Origin: Acanthosoma haemorrhoidale
Lineage: Eukaryota > Arthropoda > Insecta > Hemiptera > Acanthosomatidae
Assembly: GCA_930367205.1 (NCBI GenBank)
Contig: OV884009.1
Coordinates: 119,053,454 to 119,117,453, forward strand
Direction: 5' to 3'
Length of the DNA: 64,000 nt
This document shows positions 59,166 to 64,000 of this stretch, piece by piece. The notes under the pieces are model-generated. The model was given only the letters and a program-made list of their open reading frames with translations, made no database searches and was not told the origin of the DNA. The translations under genes were made by a program, and so were the position numbers. Each line of letters begins with the position of its first letter. Position 1 is the stretch's first letter.

Positions 59166-59664
59166 CACATAATACATACTAAGTTATTGCTACTTATATT
59201 GCATACCCCATTATTTGTAAGTATAATTATGAAGACACTTTTAGAATGTGCTATTAACAATAAAATAAGGAAAGTTGGATTCAGTCCCTACTCTTACAAT
59301 ATCAAAATTCAAATATCAGTAAAGAAACTTAAGTAAATTCTGACTAGGGCATTATTTAAAGCTATTTTCGATGAGTTTCTGGCCCAAATTAACACTTTAT
59401 GGTCATACAGACATGCGAACTGTCATAATTTATTTTTTTAATTATTTTAATTAGAAATGATTTGTGATTGTGTTACGTGATCCAACTACTGTTTTATATA
59501 TTTGTCTGTTAATATTTATGATGTCCAGAGGACTGATGTTGTGTAGCTAGAAGCTAGATTCTAAGTATCACAACTAGGCCTTAACATTATTTTTTAAATA
59601 AAGTGAAGAATTATAGATAAGAAAAAAACAGCCTCAGCATGGGACTATTTAATAAAGATAGTAT

Positions 59665-59790
59665 TTATGTACGTCCAATTTATGCTGTGGTATAGATCCC
59701 ATAATTATTAACAATTATTATTCAAAAAAAATATATTGACAGGATAGGGACTTGATCTGTCAGTATATTTTTTTCTTTGGCTAATGAAAA
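59665..59790. repeat. Dispersed repeat, third copy
   Basis: Related to the segments at 50,826-51,195. It shares CAATTTxxxxTGTGGTATAG with TCCCATAATTATTAA and the CTGTCAGTATATTTxTTCTTT end; the block AGGATAGGGACTTGATC is inverted relative to the 51,150 copy. Confidence 0.4.
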
Positions 59791-59976
59791 TAGTTGATGT
59801 TATTTTTGACTATGCTAACCTTACATAATTCTGCCAGTGTCTGAAAAACCAATTTTGGTGATGGGTATGATGAATATACTCGAATAACTGTTTTTTCTTT
59901 TTATGTTATAAAATAAATAAAAACACAATGTTATTCAGATAAAATTTTTATCAAGACTTTCATTATTAATTATTAC

Positions 59977-60067
59977 CTGCTGAGGAGGGTGGTTAACACA
60001 ACAAGAGAATATATGAACCCATATGTCACCACACAGGTCTCCTGACTGGTAACTGCTTGCCATTGCT
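59977..60067 (-). CDS. Spec2: Cdc42 small effector (Spec2/CDC42SE-like), first coding exon
   Basis: Minus strand: TTTTTTAG acceptor, 4 nt of 5' UTR, ATG at 60063, 29 codons and a CAGCAG|GTAATA donor at 59977. It encodes a start MASSYQSGDLCG, then DIWVHIFSCCVNHPPQQ, and joins in phase 0 to KRNQRHERIDRSM of the next exon. The aromatic residues followed by a Cys-Cys pair (C21, C22) and a Pro/Gln stretch match the N-terminus of CDC42SE proteins, where the dicysteine is lipid-modified for membrane attachment. The acceptor just before the ATG implies an upstream non-coding 5' exon beyond 60,067. The intron between the two exons is about 1.6 kb and contains transposon remnants. Confidence 0.88.
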
Positions 60068-62369
60068 CTAAAAAATAAATACAATATTAACACTGCTATA
60101 AATTTGATGACCACATTTGGGGCAAAATTATTATGAACTACCTGAAGTTCACAATAATCTAAAGATACAGTTACTATGATACTTTTCCAGAATTTTATAA
60201 TATTAGGATATTTTTATACTTTTTTGTACCAGGATTTTTTCAAAGGCCAAATTATCCAAATTCTTTTCTCAAGGGGATGAAGGACAAATTTTCACATTCA
60301 ATGGTAATCCGATCACTGGAAAGGTAAAGGGTCACTGGAGAAGTGCATGTAAGGTAAACAATCAATATTAAGAGCTCTATGCAGGACTACCTATGACATT
60401 CTTAGGAAACTATTAAATAAACAACATGTTGTTTCAAAAATACTTCATTTGATTTGTTAATCCACCTCCAACACCGGAAATAGAATGGCTTTCTCAACAA
60501 ACAAAAACCTATTGAAATAGGCTGGAAATACTTTAAATAGCTGATTTATATTGTTGATTCCCTTTATTTTTGGAATGTCTTAGAAATTATTTTTCTGTCA
60601 CTGTCTTTAATAATGTGAGCTTAAGCACAGGGAGCATTCAAAAGTGTAAATCTTGAATAGGCTCAGAGCTGTGACTTGTATTATACAAAAGAGCGAAATG
60701 GGCCTAACATTTTTTCATATTTAATTATTTTCCACAAATCTCAATATTGTAGCTGATCCAAAAACTGATCAGCACACTTTTAAGGTCTAGAAGAATTTTT
60801 ATTTAAAATTTCAGATAAGTTTATTAATCATTTTAATCACAGCTGTCATAGAACAATTAACACAGAAAGATTACCTCTCCCTCTAGGCCTAGATCAAACA
60901 ATGGCAAGAACAGACATTACAGGGGTGAAAACATAAGGGCTTCTGGTTTTGAAAAGCCAATAAAACCCTTTAAATAACAATATATGAAATTACCACCCAA
61001 ATAAACATTGAAAATGCAGTTTCTTTGTTGTTGTTTCAAGAACTCTGGATACAACTAAAACTTAAGTGATTGTTTCAAAAATTTCATTATAGCGCATATA
61101 CGTAACAAATTGTGATAAAAATTATTGAATCTATGCTATTTTTAGAAATGTATGGGATCCTTTAAGGTCTACTAGAGGAAAAAGACGATTCAACAAATCT
61201 ACACCTATTAAAGGGATTAATGATATATAATTTTGGAAGTAGCAGCAATTTGATGATTTAAATCCACAAACCACTAATGGAGATAGACTGCTTACATGTT
61301 GCATTGCATGCACCATCCAAAATAAATAAAACATTTGAATTTGTTCCCTTCAGTACAACGGTTAAATAAACTGAGTAGAACAAGCCTAAACATGCAAATT
61401 ACCAACCTAATCAAGAATTTTAAATATGAGTACAAATAGTCCAAAGAAAATTACACCCCTGAATAGAAAAATAATGGCATTAAACCAACACCTTTAAATA
61501 ACTTCTCAAGCCCACAGTTAAATATTTAACAACTATCTTCTCAATTCCGTATTAAAAACATTTTAAACCTCAACTAATTTGTTTTAAATTTTCAATTAAA
61601 CCAAAGAATGATATAAAAATACTTAAAACTAATAGGGATTATTATACCTGACTTTTAAGTTTTCAAGCCATTTATAAATGCTTAACACTCAATAAAGCCC
61701 GAATGGTTAAAATTAACAGAACAATGTTGGTTAACAAATATTTTCTTAGATTCAACAAATTACTTCAATCATACTCACTCAACTAAAGTATAGAAAATAT
61801 ATTATAGTTATTCAGCAAACAATCACTGGCAACCCAACCACTAATAAACAGGTGAAATTGTAATATTTTGCATATCTCATATGATTACAAAAAGGGTCCA
61901 ACAGACTTTTATCTGTAATTGTAAATAATCACTTGGATCGAAGAAGTAATGTCACTGTCACTTTTGATAAAAACGCAGGTCATTATAATAAGAAATTTTG
62001 AGTTAGGAATCTGCAATAAATAGCAAGAGCGGCCAGTTCAAACCTGTGTCCTAAATGGTAAAACAGAAATGGGAATTGAGGTTATAACAAAGAAGTAGAG
62101 GTGATGAACCAGACTAATCTCTTCATTAACTGGAAAGATCATAGGCAGGCCTAGCCAGCTAATTGCGGCTTTCATTTGTGTGATATGAATTAACAAGACA
62201 ACAGAGGCATTTTAAGAGCTTCGGAGGATGAAAGAAATAATTGATAATAAATCTTCAAAAATAAAATATAATCTAAATATGAAACACCAAAGAAAACTAA
62301 CTGAAGTCTCCCTCAGATTAAATAAGATAATTAAGCAGCACAGCCTTGAAATCACAATCTGGGTCTTAT
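60068..62369. other. Probable 5' intron/upstream region of the Spec2-like gene
   Basis: AT-rich non-coding sequence. A non-coding 5' exon is expected somewhere upstream, because the first coding exon begins with a splice acceptor, but nothing identifies it. No other gene was seen. Confidence 0.4.
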
Positions 62370-63505
62370 GACACATTTAGTTAGTTCCATCTGTATGGGA
62401 TTTTCCTGGTAAGTCTTCCCGTTTCATTCTTCCAATATGACCAGCACAATGCAGTCGGGAGAATAACTGGCAGACATCCATATCCTGGTACAGATCTCTT
62501 ATTTATGCCCTGGGTCTTCTTCTCGTGGTTTTCTCAGTGCTTATTCCACTGAAAATCTTTCAGAGAACTTTTTCTTAAACTTAAGGAGTGACAGGTCATT
62601 CGTTTTTTTCAAAGTCTAGTATTCATATCCGTATCTGAGAACGGGTCTCATAAGGCCAAGACTGGGCGTTGTTCTTCAACTGCCACTAAAGAGCAAAATA
62701 ACAGCAATTAGCTGCCAAAATATGTCGCTCTATTTCATTCACTTGAGTGCCGAGGTCTAAAAAGTCCTAGACTATTTCAATGTCACAAATCCAGCTAGAT
62801 TCATCAAGTTTGTTGCACTTGTACTTTGTTTTGTTACCATTCATGAGCAGTCCCATTATCTTTGCGCATCTCTCTATTTCAACAAACGTATCCTTTATAC
62901 CACTTAAAGTTCTCTCGGTAAGATCCAGGTCAGCAAGAAATCCAAATAGCTGTACGAACACTTCAGTGTCTGCTGTCTAAATTCCACAGTTCATTACGGA
63001 CACCATCAAAGCCAAACTGAAGACGTTGTGAGGTATAACACTTTTTTTACACTAATACACAATAACAACATATTAACAATAAAATATAATCCCAATAAAA
63101 GACTTAACAGATATAATTAAGAAGTGAGCTGTTAAAAGCTTCCATTGTAATTTTAATAAGCCACATTAGCGTTGTGGAAATGTTTATGTTTTCCACCATC
63201 GCTTTGTATGCTTCTTTTCGGACTTTGCAATTATTGGTTTGTTTGAAGCCTATAAAAACATAATGGGTATTGATCGGTTAATATTTTTATTTTCCAAAAA
63301 AGTTCAGAGGTGCAGGCTTAGTCATTGGTTGACTTCCCACTAACGAAGCCAAGTCTATACTTTCCCGCTTCTTTCTCAGCAAGGATTAATCTTTTAATTT
63401 TTTATGCACATAGTAGCAGCGATATACCTCTGTAGATGTTACAGTTTAGTGAATCCATTTGTTTATGAATTTGGTGTATGATTGCTTTCTTTTATTCCAA
63501 AAGTA
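62370..63505 (-). pseudogene. RTE-type RT relic covering most of the RT domain
   Basis: Collinear minus-strand RT motifs: AIIHQIHKQMDSLNCNIYRG with ISLLL (xxIxPIHKKGDxxxCxNYRGISLL), AGKYRLGFVSGKSTND (GEYQxGFRKGRSTxDQ), FIGFKQTNNCKVRKEAYKAM with VENINISTTLMWLIKITMEA (FIDFKQAYDSI...LIKxTMxN; the catalytic Asp is replaced by Gly), VFSLALMVSVMNCGI, VQLFGFLADLDLTERTLSGI (degraded ADD box), CAKIMGLLMNGNKTKYKC, then LAANCCYFAL, LKFKKKVLRKIFSGISTEK and the RLxW/GH-like end. Many stops and frameshifts. This is the most complete RTE copy in the window and a natural comparator for the satellite source. Confidence 0.75.
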
Positions 63506-64000
63506 GAGAGGGATTCTTCTCTATATACAAAGATAAATCTTTTCTGTTGAAAAATAATAAATACAGGGCTACTATGTTTAAATAGTATCGCTATCGATGT
63601 TATGTTATTGAGAACAGGTGCTTTGTTATACTTATGCTCATGGATGACTTTGGCTTATTATCCGACTTAAAATATAGCTTTATAGAAGTTTGTTTCGTTG
63701 TTATAACAAAATATTTCAATAAGAAAAAAAACTTTGTTATTCATAATGATAAAAAAAATGGGTAGCCCGACTAATTGGATTTTAACTTTCACTTGTTATA
63801 TATCCTTAAGGTCGGATCTCTTTGGAGATATATTCAGGGGTATTAGTTTCTGGTTTGCAAGGATGAACGTTCGCTAACGATCTACTTCTAAATAAACGAA
63901 GTTTAATTTTTGAACTCAAGGGCGGTATTTATTTCAATATTGAATTGTCCTATGTATTCCTTTTCGTTAAGAAATGTTTTATCATTTTCTGTACTACTGT
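63506..64000. other. Region without supported genes
   Basis: AT-rich. It may contain further N-terminal RTE remnants just beyond 63,505, but none is clear enough to call. Confidence 0.35.

Noticed and set aside
62780..62980. 66-codon plus-strand frame
   Set aside because: Antisense to the RTE RT relic (GFLADLDL, MGLLMNGNKTKY).

Overview
The window is eukaryotic, AT-rich genomic DNA, most likely from an insect or another arthropod. The support is a set of degenerate retrotransposon and DNA-transposon families (jockey-, RTE-, LOA/I-, hAT- and pogo-like), no compact gene-dense stretch, and one spliced host gene that resembles the animal Cdc42 small effector family. The species cannot be named from the sequence alone.

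Positions 1-30,799 are a long head-to-tail satellite array, cut off by the left window edge. It has a long monomer of about 402 bp and a short monomer of about 281 bp that lacks an internal segment of about 120 bp. Much of the monomer is a piece of an RTE-type reverse transcriptase (RT), the C-terminal thumb region, still open in many copies. Monomers are organised into nested higher-order repeats (683, 806, 1481, 2013, about 3645 and 5526 bp). At 23,668-27,918 the array is split by a 5'-truncated, internally deleted LINE on the minus strand (ORF1, APE endonuclease, RT, RNase H). At the right edge, about 30,800, the satellite runs straight into further RTE coding sequence that is not part of the repeat. 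This suggests that the array grew from an RTE copy whose remainder is still in place.

From 30.8 to 49 kb the DNA is a graveyard of mobile elements. It holds a jockey RT scrap (31.8 kb), the 5' portion of another jockey-clade element with gag zinc knuckles, endonuclease and RT (36.5-39.2 kb), a tRNA-like relic, a hAT transposase relic (40.8-41.9 kb), two copies of an unnamed repeat with a conserved hairpin (31.6 and 43.3 kb), two very GC-rich hairpins (43.05-43.17 kb), a decayed transposon-associated reading frame (44.0-44.9 kb), an RTE RT relic (45.9-46.4 kb) and a CR1/jockey-like RT relic (47.2-48.9 kb).

From 49 to 64 kb there is a pogo/Tigger-like element delimited by terminal inverted repeats and flanked by TA (53,961-56,822) with a dead transposase. 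It is followed by two well-formed coding exons of a Cdc42 small effector (Spec2/CDC42SE-like) gene on the minus strand (60,063-59,977 and 58,376-58,201). An RTE fragment, a SINE-like relic and a dispersed repeat sit in the intron between them. A long RTE RT relic (62.4-63.5 kb) lies further upstream. The last exon and the promoter of the host gene were not found. The only host gene I can support is this effector; everything else is repeat or mobile-element sequence, mostly dead.
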